NCBI GenBank assembly: GCA_030762935.1
Contig: CM060881.1
Location: 102,686,501-102,750,500 of the forward strand
DNA from: Hymenopus coronatus
Lineage: Eukaryota > Arthropoda > Insecta > Mantodea > Hymenopodidae
Direction of reading: 5' to 3'
Length of the DNA: 64,000 nt
The notes under the pieces were generated by a model that saw only the letters and a list, made by a program, of their open reading frames with translations, was not told the DNA's origin and did no database searches. Positions 1-11,280 of this stretch are shown here, piece after piece. Made by a program: the position numbers and the translations under genes. Position 1 is the stretch's first letter; the number at the start of each line of letters is the position of its first letter.

Positions 1-2690
1 GGTGGAATTTTAATGCTGAGTAGTGTACGGGTTATGAATTTTACTCACGTTCGCTGAAGATTTGCAAGAACGGAGCTTCAATTTAGTAGGAAATGAATTA
101 CCCTGTACCTGAGGTGATTCTAAATGGCGTTTTAAATCCTCTCCCTCCGGTCGAAACCTTATTGCGGCAAGATATCACCGCATCTCCATCTAACAAGCGG
201 GAATATGGTTAGTTGTTTTTTGCTTTGGGAGGTTATAGCCTATGTAAACAGAAACGCACCCACCTGGTCGAGTCTCAAAAATCACATAAATAACAGCTTA
301 ACTGCCTTTCCTTTGTTGTTTCTTTTTTCACCTCCCACATTTGCAAAGCTCCTCGGTAGAATATTTTTAGTGTGGGCATGAGGGGCAAATAGAACTATAA
401 AATGCGAAAATATTTCCCCGCAGCATATACAAGAAAGAGCAAATGTGCATGGATTTTAACAAAAATTCAGCATTAAAGCTAGAAATGGAATTCGTATGTG
501 TAGTTACATCCTAGCAGATGTAATATCACTAAATAAAATGACATAATTGTTTTTAATATTTCTAAGTTGTTATAGGTAAAAGTTAAAAATATGGCAGACT
601 GAAAAAGTATCGTCAACAGACCAACTCTGTTCTAGAAACTAACTCGTGACTACAAAGCGGCTGCTAAAGTATAAGTCGCGCGCCAGTTCTTGACAAATGA
701 AATTTTTAAATCGGAAGTCATTACGGCAGTAAAATGTGTACTTTATTGTTATGTTTCTGCGCTGCAGTAGTACAGCCACTACAAAGCAAATATTACACTA
801 ACAGGGATGTCAGTCGCATTATACTCTCAACCTCAGTTGTTGCTTGCATTTTAATATACACCTAATTTTTTTTGTATTTCTTTCATTCCCTAAATTTCTC
901 GCTCATCTTCCTCTTCTAAATTTCTGTCATCTTCAACAATAACTTAACATGTCGCGTTAAAACACTTGCAATGGCGTAAACCCGTAACACTTAACACTTT
1001 GCAGTTAACTGTACGCTGTGTATTCTCGAAACGTTATTGTAACAGAAACTATTTGCTGGCCTCTTTATCAACGGTAGGCTAGATCACTGTATCTTCGCTA
1101 AAGGTCATTCGTCTAGAAGGAACGAGCACCCCATAACTCTTTTGTATTATTCTCCTCCATTTCATTATCTATTTAGCTTAACCCTGCTGTCCTTTTGTGA
1201 TTTATATAACCCTCAATGTATATTGTTTCTGATTTTCTATTAAATAATATAAGATAAAGTTATGAAACTGTATGACTTTACTTATCATTTCAAAATCAAT
1301 TTTCTGTTTCAAAAATAAAGCTCGTATTATTTAAAACAGTGCTTCCCAGGGAACGTTGACGAGCAACGGTTGCACACCAATCTGTGGGTCTAGTATTACA
1401 ACTACAGGTTTCGCGTTTCACGAGAGCTCAAAAAATTTGGGCACATGAGATCAAAATCATTGTATGTTTTATTCACCCTTATCAAAAGAGACGTTCTAAT
1501 GTAAGTGTTATTCACACGTTTATCAGTGTCATCATCAAATGCAAAGACATTTTAAATATGATTTTAAATGCGTAAGTTATATATGTGTAAAAAGGAGAAA
1601 AGGCACCAAGAGTGCGTGGGAGTGTGTATGAGGAAATGCAGTGTAACAGATGGCTTTCTGACTCAACAACTGGTTATAAAAATGAAGTCACTGCTGCAAA
1701 TAATTCAGTGTACGCTTCAAAATGTAGACAGCTCATAGACTTCGTCATTCACGGCTCGCGCACCACTGCGCACTAACCTCCAGCCGAAGTCTGACTCACG
1801 ATAAACAACTCACTACAATTCATTACACATAGTTTTGGAAATTTTACTCCTTTCATAGCTAGAAAATGACGTAGGAACTTAATGCAAGCTTGTAGAAACC
1901 GAAGGTTTTGTAAGAATCAGGAGGCGTTCCAAAGTCTCTGGTTACTAGCGCACCGTAATTCCTGTGTTGTTACACATTTCAAGGTCTCCAACTGCGATGA
2001 CTCACATATCCAGGCAAATGTGAGAACCACTGCAGAAGACGGCACTGTCACAGTATATACAAAGAAATGTGGAATAAGAGGCTTATACAAATTTGTAACT
2101 TAATTCTACATTATTACAAGACAGTTCAAGTGTATATAAGTGTACGCATATGTAATATTAAATAAAGTGATGCATAAATTCACTTTGTCTAAGAAGCAGA
2201 ATAATCATTTGTAATCCCAAAGAGTAAAAACCTTTCATAGCGTCAGTTCCGTCTGAGTTAGACTCATGAAGCCATCATGAAGCCATTCGCTTCTCTTTAT
2301 TGGTTTGAAGTTCATGAATCAGTATCATTTAATCTAAAATATCGTGTTATTATTTATTTAAATTTAACACAGTATCCTATCTCCGAGTCCACAAGCAGCG
2401 ATAAATTCTACACCAGATTCCACAGCGTTCTAAACCGCAAAATGTCGACGCAAGTATCAAATAGCCACACTAAAGTAGACAACTTTGTAAACGATTTTTC
2501 ATTAAAAAAAAAAAAAGAAAGACAGTGGAAGCCAATCTACACGAATTGGTTCTTCTAAACTAGATCTTGTTTCACATTCTTTTATTTACGTTCCTCAAAC
2601 GTGTCGGACTATCGGCATACACTTTATTTTCGTCCAGTTTTTACAAAATACACAATTGCTTCCGAGCGCTCGCAATACGGGAGGCCAGAA
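1..2690. other. Unassigned AT-rich DNA
   Basis: No recognisable gene, RNA or known repeat was seen. The open frames at 1384-1575, 1882-2103 and 2277-2558 are short, have no motif, and look like chance frames. A short A-run (AAAAAAAAAAAAG) lies near 2505. Confidence 0.5.
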
Positions 2691-2875
2691 TCTGTCTCAC
2701 CAGACCCTCAGATTGACGAGTCACAGTTATCCCGTCAGCGGTCATTGAGACGTATTGTAGTTTTTCTCCGGGTTCTTCGGTTTCCCCCGCCATCGCATTC
2801 CACCAGCGCTTCTTGTATCATCAGTGCCATCGCCTGCGGTCCCATTTGTAGTAAAAGCTGGCGTTAAACATTGTC
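2690..2875 (+). repeat. SINE family A, degraded copy (tail)
   Basis: The second half matches the tail of the better copy at 53160-53395: TTTTCTCCGGGTTCT, CCCGCCATCGCATTCCACCA, GTGCCATCGCCTGCGGT and GTAGTAAAAGCTGGCGTTAA occur in the same order. The tRNA-like head is not recognisable here, so this copy is 5'-truncated or strongly diverged. An open frame at 2601-2867 runs through it and is not taken as a gene. Confidence 0.75.
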
Positions 2876-3485
2876 AAAAATAATAGTTGCGTACATTGTG
2901 TTTTGGTCTGTATAACTGAGCATAAACCATTGTATTCTTACTGTTTTATTATGATATTTATTTTTATACTGTTCGTTATGTATTATAATAAACTGACTAT
3001 GGTCAGCAATCTTCTCCATTAGCGTTAAATGAAGTGCTGCTTGGTGCCAACTTTATTTTATCCTCTAAAAATTATACTGACTTTGTTATTGCTATATCAG
3101 TTTGTATCAGTTTGAACGCAGATACAATTAAAAAAAAAATTGAATGAAGCTGAGACAAACTCATTTGCTAATGTATCCAACAGAGAAGAGGGTGTTTCTG
3201 AACATGAACATTTTAATTATGGCTTCTGAAAGTAAGTTCTAATGAAGACTTTCATATCCAGCATCTTATTATTAATGAAAAGAACACTGCACACTAATTT
3301 TGCATTGAAAATTTAAACGTTCTTCCGGATTATTCTATCTCTCTCCTTTCTACATAATACATGTGATACATCAACATTTTAAAAGTCCTTTTCGCACTTC
3401 TTTGTATTTTGCAAACCTCGACCACTATCTGTATCACTATCTGCTTGAAACGTCCGTCCATTTGGTCCTCTGTCTGCCCACGCAT

Positions 3486-3516
<31 letters not shown>

Positions 3517-3937
3517 CTGTTCTGAAGTCCCACATAGTTGTTCTTAAAGTACACCAGTTGTTGCATATCCTTGCAATGAGGCCTCACCATTCGACGGTTT
3601 GCCAGGATACCACTTTCTTCTTGATCTCCTCCTTGAATAATCTGTTCCTTAGTATTACCTGCAATAGCTTACTTGCCAGCTTTCGTTGACATACCTGGAT
3701 TTCTTTCCTCGTGTTTTCTTTTAGCAAACATGCTTGACTATCAACAATAGAACATGCACATCTCTCTATTACATTAGCCGTTAGATTTAACATCAGTGCG
3801 TCATCGGTTAGGATATATTTCATGTTCCAGAATTTTTTCAATACCCATATGATTTGTTTGATAATTTTAGTATTTATTTGTAACGATAAAGTTGACCTGG
3901 GTAGATGTATTCCTATTACATATTTAAATGATTCGCC
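2876..3937. other. Unassigned DNA with a poly-T tract
   Basis: A run of about 30 T lies at 3487-3516. Open frames on both strands around it (3330-3949) are not credible, as they read poly-Lys or poly-Phe through the T-run. Nothing else was recognised. Confidence 0.45.
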
Positions 3938-4540
3938 AATGATTTTCAAGAAAATTCCCCACCCCCATCTACCCTTTACATGGAACTTTTTTCGAATTTT
4001 TTTTTCAAAAATGGCTCAAACGATTTTGATTAAAAGATCGTATATTAAAGATATTTACCTGACAAATAATATGTATATTTTGAAGTTTCTGGGAATAGCC
4101 TCTGAAGACTACTCTGGATGAATTTTACGAAATTTTGCATAACTGCTAAACCGTAAGAAATAGACAAAAAATTATCACACAAAAAATGTCGAGTACATTA
4201 AAACACACAATTTATGTTATATAAATATTTTTCGAGGAGTTGATCGTTTTTGAGATATTCTTTGTTTCTGGTTTCAGGTTTAAAAACCTTATCCTTTTCT
4301 CATACAGGGATTTGTCATCTCATGTTTATACCAACACAGGAACTTCAGTTTCCTAGTAACCAACTTTTGACTTCACTTTAATCTATGATATAGATATATC
4401 ACTTCTACTTTCAAGGAAGCAAGTAATAAGGCTATTTCTGCTAATTTTTCTCGGTTAGCATAAAGTAAATAGAAGAATAAGCTTACTAACAATAATTTGT
4501 TACACAGAAGTAGAGAAAGTCATGTGAATGGAACATATCA
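3938..4540 (+). repeat. HER copy, hairpin end missing
   Basis: The copy begins at the internal landmark equivalent to GATTTTCAAGAAAATTCCCC and runs through CCCTTTACATGGAACTTTTT, TTGATTAAAAGATCGTATAT, GGAATAGCCTCTGAAGACTA and TTAAAACACACAATTTATGT. It finishes with TAGAGAAAGTCATGTGAATG at about 4511-4530. The hairpin, GT microsatellite and first 250 bp or so are absent. The frame 3822-4121 is a chance frame in this repeat. Confidence 0.85.
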
Positions 4541-5814
4541 GTATTTGAACGCCCGATTGGTTATTATCTGTAAGTCATTATTTTACCTTGGCCGCTAGAT
4601 CGAGTCCTAGAAAAGGCCCGATGACTAGCACTTAGGTATTTATTTCAAATCTGTGACTGTAAAAGTCGAATAAATTTGATCACCTCCTATTTCCGGACTG
4701 AAACATTGATCTCCTTCCTTTACTTTCACAGCGCGAAAAGAACTTTCTATTATACTTTTTAGTCAGAGACGGATAACATGAGATGTGAAACTGCTCCAAA
4801 GTTTCTTGCTGGTATTTTGAAAGATCCACTTCATCCTCGTCTATCACTGTCATTGCTGCCATACCAAAGCAATCTCCTTCGAGAGCATTAGTGCTACCAA
4901 TAAAACACCGCTTCTATATACTGTACAGCTCAGCAACCTTTCTGTCTCCATTACCGACCATTTTACCTCCTAACCTTGAATTTCTCTTCTGTTTTAGTTC
5001 ATCAGTAGTTCAAGTATAGCTTACTACCCGTCCCACCTCATGTTACAGTTGAGAAAGAACGCATTGTTACGTCATACACTGGTTAGGTAGGCACTGTGGA
5101 AAATTAGTGTGCGTTAAACGAGTACACTGGTGTGTTAAATGAACGTTTCACTCATTTCAACAGTACTGACACTGCAGTAGGTGAGTTATAATAAATCCAA
5201 TAAATGTGACCTATTATCCAGTGTTAATGATATAATTAATGTAAATACCAACTGTGTATAGCATTGCGTGACGAACTGTGCCATGCGCTTGGTCCCCGCA
5301 ACTCCCCGCTCAATAGTCAACATTCGTTAGTCAACAACAACACTAACGACACTGCCATCAGTAGCGGGTCATAGGTTACCAATTTCAGTACAGATCTCTG
5401 TTTAACCAAGTTATACAATCTACATATTCATCGATTGAAGCTATAGTACTTTTGAGACGACACCAAACGAATATACCAATCTTATAGCTGATACATGAAT
5501 TAGTCCGCAGTTTAATATCGCAATTACTTTAGGTATGTATTAAATACCATTGAAAATTGCATCATTTTGAGATTAGGCAGCGAAAGAAGCACTTGTTATG
5601 AAGTCTACTGGTCACACCGCTGAATTATTTTTTTTTTGTATGTAATATTTCATTTGTATAGCCCCCTTTAACTTCGATGCTCATATCGGGGGGGGGGGCT
5701 TGATTTGACAACTCGTAATACTGTAGGTTTTGAAACATTAGGTTAATACTTTCATATCACTAAACACACCACATTCACTCTCACATTCATAATTCCAGAC
5801 TCTATGGGGGATAG
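4541..5814. other. Unassigned DNA
   Basis: No gene or familiar repeat was seen. The minus frame at 4680-4862 has a plausible acidic segment (TVIDEDEVDLSKYQQETLEQ) but no recognised domain, no clear splice sites and no partner frame, so it is not called. A run of nine G lies near 5690. Confidence 0.4.
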
Positions 5815-5930
5815 GGAATAATTCTGGTTAAAGAAAAATACCCCGCCCCAGCCGGGAAACGAACCCGGGACTCCCGGGTGAAAAGTCAGCTCGCCGCCCA
5901 CTTGACCACGGAGGCAGTCTAGAATGTTTT
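5815..5930 (-). repeat. tRNA-derived SINE head
   Basis: On the minus strand an A-box-like TGGTCAAGTGGGC (about 5910-5898) is followed by a B-box-like GGTTCGTTTCC (about 5861-5851) at roughly tRNA spacing. GCCTCCGTGG at one end and CTGGGGCGGGG at the other do not form a clean acceptor stem, and the B-box deviates (TTT for the usual AAN). This is a SINE head rather than a working tRNA gene. It may be related to the similar head at 46255-46370. Confidence 0.55.
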
Positions 5931-6344
5931 TGTAGAGCACCTGTCATAAAACAGTTATTCTTGTACGTTATTAGAAACGCTGCCTTAGTCTTCAGGCAAA
6001 GAGGAAAAAAAAAAAAGTTATGACTCGAACAGTTACGACCTTGCACAATGCGAAGCTTATGTATTTCGCCCCACCTACTAGTATCATGTACTTATTATAC
6101 CAAGCATTTTATATTTATCCTAATAGTAAACTGTCAGCAATTTAGATAACCAACAATAATTTTCGGTTAAATGTACAAATGTGTACATTTAATATTTCGA
6201 GTTAAATAGTAGATAGTAAACTAAGCTTCCTGTATTATTGCAAAAAAGATTTATTTGCTTAAATCTATTTACAATTCTTTACTAATATTGTGATAGTATT
6301 TTGCATCTTCTGTCTTTATGAGTACTTGACTCCATCCTCGAGAT

Positions 6345-6535
6345 CAGCCGTACCGTGGCCGAGTGTTCAGACCACTTGCCTTCACCAAGAGCTCCATCCC
6401 AGACACCCCTATGTGGGATTAGTGGTGGATAAATTGAGGCCGGGTTTTCTCCAGATTCTCTGGTTTCCCCCGCCATAGGAGTCAGTGTCATCACCTATGG
6501 TGCCATAGTAGTAAAAGCGGCCATTAAACATTATC
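6345..6535 (+). repeat. SINE family A copy
   Basis: The tRNA-like head reads CGTACCGTGGCCGAGTG, where other copies have GTCGCGCCGTAGCCAAGTGG. Its B-box region has decayed (CATCCCAGACACC). The body has GGATTAGTGGTGGATAAA, GGTTTTCTCCAGATTCTCTG and the tail CCATAGTAGTAAAAGCGGCC ending in TTAAACATTATC. The overlapping frames on both strands (6282-6663) are shadows of the SINE. Confidence 0.85.
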
Positions 6536-6669
6536 GAGAAATTCTCAAGATCGCTAATGTTAAGGGACCTGGAGTGAATTTCTGGTCTCGTAAATAAAAC
6601 ATAGAATTTTTTTTTTGTAATAAACAAAGTTGATATATTTGGGAACCCATACATAGTCAACATTTATAT

Positions 6670-7088
6670 GTGCCACCATCTAAAGATCATACCATACTAT
6701 CTTTCTTAGCATTTTATAAAACAACGGTTTTGTCAAAACTATATTTTCATTTTAAAATGTTAAAAAAGCCATTACTTACAGTGAAGCTATCAATTTTGTT
6801 CAAATCTGGACATCTATTTCCAACACGTGCTCCATTTGGTCATGGTGTAGATGGAGTTACCCTGGACGCAGGTTTCAACAACCTTCGTTGTCATCCTCTT
6901 GCAGGTTAGCAGGCGTCTGAGGAAGTTGGGCAGCGTCTGACCGATAGTAGTGGCATCAGGTGGTAGAAGCCGGACATCATTGACATCTGTCTTCTTTTTT
7001 CGAGTCCTTGCTGACCTCTGGTGGGGCATCTCGGGACTGTTTGCTAGTTTTGAGTCTTGTACCAATTTGAAAATGACATCTGCTGGTG
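6670..7088 (-). mobile_element. Penelope-like element, 3' terminal region
   Basis: This lies downstream of the GIY-YIG remnant on the minus strand. Its outer part recurs, inverted, at 21817-22080, including the stretches equivalent to CACGTGCTCCATTTGGTCAT and GTAGATGGAGTTACCCTGGA. That marks it as the repeated terminal region of a Penelope-like element. A frame from 7143 to 6814 probably continues the element's protein after a frameshift near 7140: an extra A would join GIWEK to IFIHSNSSNVVN. It carries a hammerhead-like motif at 6862-6905, described separately. Confidence 0.7.
6862..6905 (-). ncRNA. Hammerhead-ribozyme-like remnant
   Basis: On the minus strand GGATGA is followed by CAACGAAGGTTG, a 4-bp stem with a 4-base loop, and then by TTGAAAC. 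This is the order of a hammerhead core (CUGAUGA, stem II, GAAA), with the first two core bases changed. Penelope-like elements are known to carry hammerhead motifs in their terminal repeats, which supports the reading. The altered core bases suggest an inactive copy. Confidence 0.45.
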
Positions 7089-8590
7089 TTATTTCAAAAT
7101 TAACCACATTGCTGCTATTACTATGAATGAAGATTTTTCCCAAATACCCAACTCTGAAGGAGTATTAATGGCTTTCAATAATGTTATTCCCTGTCCCATT
7201 TCATGGTTGATACTCCAGAAATGATTGCCTACTGCTGGTTTATCCAACTGTTTTAATTTGATATTTCTTTGATGTTTCTTAAGACGCACTTCTAAGTATC
7301 TCTTTGTTCTACCAGTGTAAACTTTTTCACAGTCATTGCAGTTTATTTGATAGATACCAGATTTATTTAGCTTATTCACTGTTTTATCAAGTGGTTTACT
7401 TAACATCTTCAAATTAAATCTCCTGCAAAGGGCAAGTGTTATGTTATTTTTATCAAATATTTTTTTTTTTAAATTCTGGAAACAATTTTGGATGATAATT
7501 AAATTTTTTATACTTCAAATCGTCTTTTGTTGGTTTTAATAGGCCAAATTCTTCTTATTTTTTCTTGTTTATTCAAAATATTATAAATCAATTATCTATC
7601 AAATCCATTATTTTGTGCAACCTTGATAATATAATTAAATTCTTTTTTTGTATCCTTCCTTTGTTAAAAGTACATTAACAAGCCTATATATTGAACTTTG
7701 AAAAACAGCATATTGATGACTTTTAGGACTGCATTTATTACTTTTTATATAATTATCCACATGAGTTGGTTTTCTATAAATGCCAAACTGTAACACATTA
7801 TTCTTTCTAAAAATCTTGATATCCAAGAAAGGGAGCATACAATTGTTTTCAATTTCCATACTAAATTTAATACTTTCATCCTGAGCATTTAATATATCCA
7901 ATGATTTATTTATGGCTTGGTTAGGAACGATAGCAAAGATATCATCCACATATCTATGCCATACTTTGAATACTTCAGGATGCTCTTTAGTAACTTTTGT
8001 TTCCAGAGATCTCATATATAAATCTGCTAATAAGATGCAAGTGGATTTCCCATGGCTAGTCCTTTTGTCTGTTTATAAAATTTGTCAAAGGTAAAGAATG
8101 ATCGATTAATACAGCAATCTGTAAGTGAATTAGTTCTTTGATGTTGGTATCATCAACTGCAGTGGAAGTTAACCATTCTTTTAATAAAGTAGATAATTTC
8201 TCAAGAGGTACATTATTAAATAAAGAAGTAACATCGAAGGAAACAAGTATGTCTTCTTCTATCATTGTAAGTTGCTTGATTTTACTAATTAAACGTAAAG
8301 CGTTTTTAACATTAAAAGATGATTACTTTTTAAGTGAAGTTAACTTTGTGTGAACCATTTGGAAAGGTTGTAACTGGGAAACCTATATTATTAATTATAG
8401 GCCTCATGCTGCCATCCTTTTATGTGTTTTGGCAGGCCGTAAATCCTGGGTAGTATAGGATTACTGATTTTTAACAACTTTGTAAACACTGTTACTTTGA
8501 GGTTAGAGCTAGTTATTGCATGGTTAAAAAGTTTAACACATGTATTTAATGGATCTTTGTTTATTAAAGTAGTCATCTTTTTTTAGAAAC
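7089..8590 (-). pseudogene. Penelope-like reverse transcriptase with GIY-YIG endonuclease, broken
   Basis: This is a retroelement polyprotein remnant. Reading 5' to 3' on the minus strand: 8576-8391 encodes an RT N-terminal part with ILPRIYGLPKHIKG, then a broken segment. 8265-8056 has the RT palm strand SFDVTSLFNNVPLEKL. GLAMGNPLAS follows near 8040 in a shifted frame. 8015-7635 carries the catalytic box RYVDDIF (YVDD at 7952-7941), then MLPFLDIKI and the IYRKPTHVDNYI thumb motif. After a gap, 7412-7089 carries the endonuclease with GIY at 7358-7350 and YTG at 7319-7311, and NCNDCEKVYTGRT between them. RT followed by GIY-YIG is diagnostic of Penelope-like elements, which prime reverse transcription at nicked target DNA. 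At least four frameshifts or stops show it is dead. I could not locate the 5' end; it may extend past 8640. Confidence 0.92.
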
Positions 8591-8639
8591 TGCAAACTCT
8601 AGAATTATAATCTTCTTTATATTCTGAACTATATTTTCA

Positions 8640-9274
8640 TGCTTTCAAAATGTTCCGAGAATTTTTTTTAAATTCCATTAAAAGCTTCCAAGAAGATACA
8701 CAGGTATGCACAGAAACATTGCGCATGATAAAATACATTCTAATATCAATAATAATTTTCTTTGAAAATGGGGGTAATTTTAAGGATTAAATATTCTTAT
8801 AGGCTTATAAACAGTTTCATAATTCAGTCATCAAATTTATTTAGAATATTCTTTCATGTTATTTCTTTTTGTGTTTCAAAGGTCCAATCTTCTCAAATTA
8901 TAAGACGTGGGACATTCTGATTGTGCACGGAATTTAATCAGTAAAGTTCATAAAATAATTTATAGGCAGAAATATTTATCCAATTCGGCATACATAAATT
9001 AAACAGCAAAGCAATCACAGTGTAGTTTTCAAATGAATGCATACATAAAAGTGGAAAGTCATTTTTACGTCGGTACGCATAGTATTAGCGGCATATGCAT
9101 CCCAGTTTATTTGCCCCTAATTTCCTCTTACTAACTGTCCGTTGCGATAAAATATATTGAGAATTAACAAATATTTAAAAGCAGAGTTTCTTTAGCGGGG
9201 TTTCGTAACATAAAACCTAATGTAAGCTAAGCATCGTTTGCGAATACACTGCGAAAGCAAGCGACGCAGGGCTT
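8640..9274. other. Unassigned AT-rich DNA
   Basis: No open frame, RNA gene or familiar repeat was recognised. It may contain decayed 5' sequence of the adjacent Penelope-like element. Confidence 0.4.
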
Positions 9275-9398
9275 GGGAAGCTACATGTACTTCCGGTAGT
9301 GGAATCAGGCGTGCGGCTTTGTTCCTGATTTAACTGGGAAGTTACATGTCGTACTTCTGGTAGCGGAATCATGCGTGCGGCTTTGCTCCTGATTAACT
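9275..9398 (+). repeat. Two-unit tandem repeat, period 61
   Basis: GGGAAGCTACATG at 9275 is repeated as GGGAAGTTACATG at 9336, and the shared block GCGTGCGGCTTTG with CTCCTGATT or TTCCTGATTT follows in each unit. The units differ by a few substitutions and small indels, so the duplication is not recent. The stretch is markedly more GC-rich than its surroundings. Confidence 0.8.
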
Positions 9399-9913
9399 GC
9401 TGCAGCGGAGATTTCGATGCTTGTTAGTGGTGCACGTTATGTGCCATATGCGGGAGTATTTTAGTTTGTTGATTTTACGCCTCCCTTTGGGTGCTTATGT
9501 GCAGCGTAACTGTCACCTACAATCAACTCCACTACACTCACTTACCTGGTACTGAAGCTCTTCTGGGATGTGTTGCCACGGCGTTGCTCAGTCTTGCACG
9601 AACATTGACTCTCCCAGGCGTGGATTTGGCTAGTGGAAGGAGTTGTAGAAGTGATCTTGTAATTGTTAAGAAAACACTTGTAACCTTTTACTGCTGTTTA
9701 TTCTAAAGGAGTTTTGAAGACTAGCACCTAGTTATACACTTTATACTGCTGACTGATGTTCTTTAACACTTTCTCACAAGTACTTTCAATTACTCTGTTT
9801 TAGTTGAGTGCATGGCACAATTCACTTTCACCTAATCACGTGCCGACTGTTAAATAGTTGAGCGACGTTACTTAACTTCACATACAGTTTCTTATTATAA
9901 TAAACTTATTTCG
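9399..9913. other. Unassigned DNA
   Basis: Moderate GC for this window. The plus frame 9491-9706 (71 codons) has no recognisable domain and is not called. Nothing else was seen. Confidence 0.35.
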
Positions 9914-10014
9914 CGAACTTCTTAACAAACGACCTTGCCTCACACACGGGCGAATTCTTAACATGCGACAACGTTGCCTCTCTCACAGGTGAATTCTTAG
10001 CAAAACGACCGCGA
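9914..10014. repeat. Degenerate tandem repeat, period 38-39
   Basis: The unit starts at GAACTTCTTAAC (9914), GAATTCTTAACA (9952) and GAATTCTTAGCA (9991), each followed by a variant of CGACC..TTGCCTC..CACA. The overlapping minus frame (9906-10163) reads repeated KNSPV segments only because of this repeat, so it is not called as a gene. Confidence 0.7.
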
Positions 10015-10765
10015 TGTGCCAAATCGTACTTCTTATATACAAATAACGGTGTCATGGTGGCTTCTTTCTGATTGGTTGGAAGGTCCGCCAAAAATGACAC
10101 CATAGTTACCCAAAAACCACTGCAAATCTCCCAGAATACGTCATAATAATCACGTGATACCACGAATATAAAGAAGTAGTCCCCTTGTGTGCTTTAAACT
10201 GTGGTTTTCCCTTATACTAAACTCGAACGTGACTTTCACAAAAGAAGCAACTTCTCACCCCTCTATCCAATCTGGCGGCATGATTCTGAGTAACTTGTAA
10301 GTAAACAACTGGCTTCTTGGTTCCTATGCATACAAGTTATTAAATATTAACTTTCTCTACACACATTTAGATAATTAATAAAAATGATTGTTATTATTAT
10401 TACGAGGCTAATTAACGGTCTCACTGTCTAATCCATTCTGATTATGAAGCGTTTTTTCATGTATCCTTTTTGACGCAGAAAACAGTATTTTCGTGTCATG
10501 TAGGACCTGGGCAATCATAGCACATGTTCGTTTGCTGTCGTTTTAAAACAACCTATACATATTCTCGTTCCCATTTCACAAAAATAATGAAAAAGATCGC
10601 GTCTTGACATTGCGTCTTTCTTGATGACCAATGAAGGGGCACCTTGCGGAAATGATGAGACATATTCTTTAACTGTTCTCATCGTTTGAGACATTGCGAA
10701 AGTCAACACTATGAACTTTGTCTTTTGTTCTTAACTCTGGAGTTTTGTAATGATATCACATGTGT
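10015..10765. other. Unassigned DNA
   Basis: Nothing recognised. The minus frame at 10515-10709 lacks motifs. A short CCTGGGCAATCATAGC segment near 10505 did not match other copies in the window. Confidence 0.35.
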
Positions 10766-10769
10766 ATTT

Positions 10770-10965
10770 GGGTCGCGCCGTAGCCAAGTGGTTAGACGAT
10801 TGGCCTCTCAACAAGGTGGTTCGGGTTCGCTCTCAGACATGTGGGATTTGTGGTGGACAAAGGGATGGCTTTTCTCCGGTTTACTCAGCCATCTTATTCC
10901 AGTATCATCAGTGTAATCGCCTGCGATGTTTATATAGTAAAAGCGGACATTAAACACCACAAATA
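10770..10965 (+). repeat. SINE family A copy with tRNA-like head
   Basis: Starts with GTCGCGCCGTAGCCAAGTGG, which contains an A-box-like TAGCCAAGTGG, and a B-box-like GGTTCGCTC follows at about 10826. The body has GTGGGATTTGTGGTGGACAA and TTTTCTCCGGTTTACTC, and the tail has GTGTAATCGCCTGCG, AGTAAAAGCGGACATTAAAC and an A-rich end. Two overlapping plus frames (10686-10953) are SINE shadows. Confidence 0.9.
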
Positions 10966-11280
10966 AATCATGCTTATTTGCAACCAAATGAAGTTAAAAT
11001 TATGTATAATACTAATTGTATATGAAGAAATTTGTAGCAATGAGAGAAACAGTTGTTGTTGGGGAAGGAATGCGCGCGTATGATCCAATTACGCATGAAT
11101 AATTAGATTGTATCAACATTTATAATCTCGTTAACCTGACGTAACTCGCTTTAGATACATTCATGGCTATTTATTACTGTTTGCGCAGTTTATCAAGTGC
11201 TATAGATGTACATATAATAACATGGTAAGTGCCTTAATCTAATTATCTAAATATGTTTCATTATACATTATAAAATAATA
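10966..11280. other. Unassigned AT-rich DNA
   Basis: Nothing recognised between the SINE and the MITE. Confidence 0.4.

Noticed and set aside
3330..3689. Overlapping frames through a T30 run
   Set aside because: Poly-Phe and poly-Lys are artefacts of the homopolymer; flanks have no motif.
5820..5925. Possible tRNA gene (minus strand)
   Set aside because: The B-box deviates and the arms do not pair. It fits a SINE head better.
9906..10163. Repetitive protein-like minus frame (KNSPV repeats)
   Set aside because: Caused by a 38-39 bp tandem DNA repeat. No conserved motif outside it.
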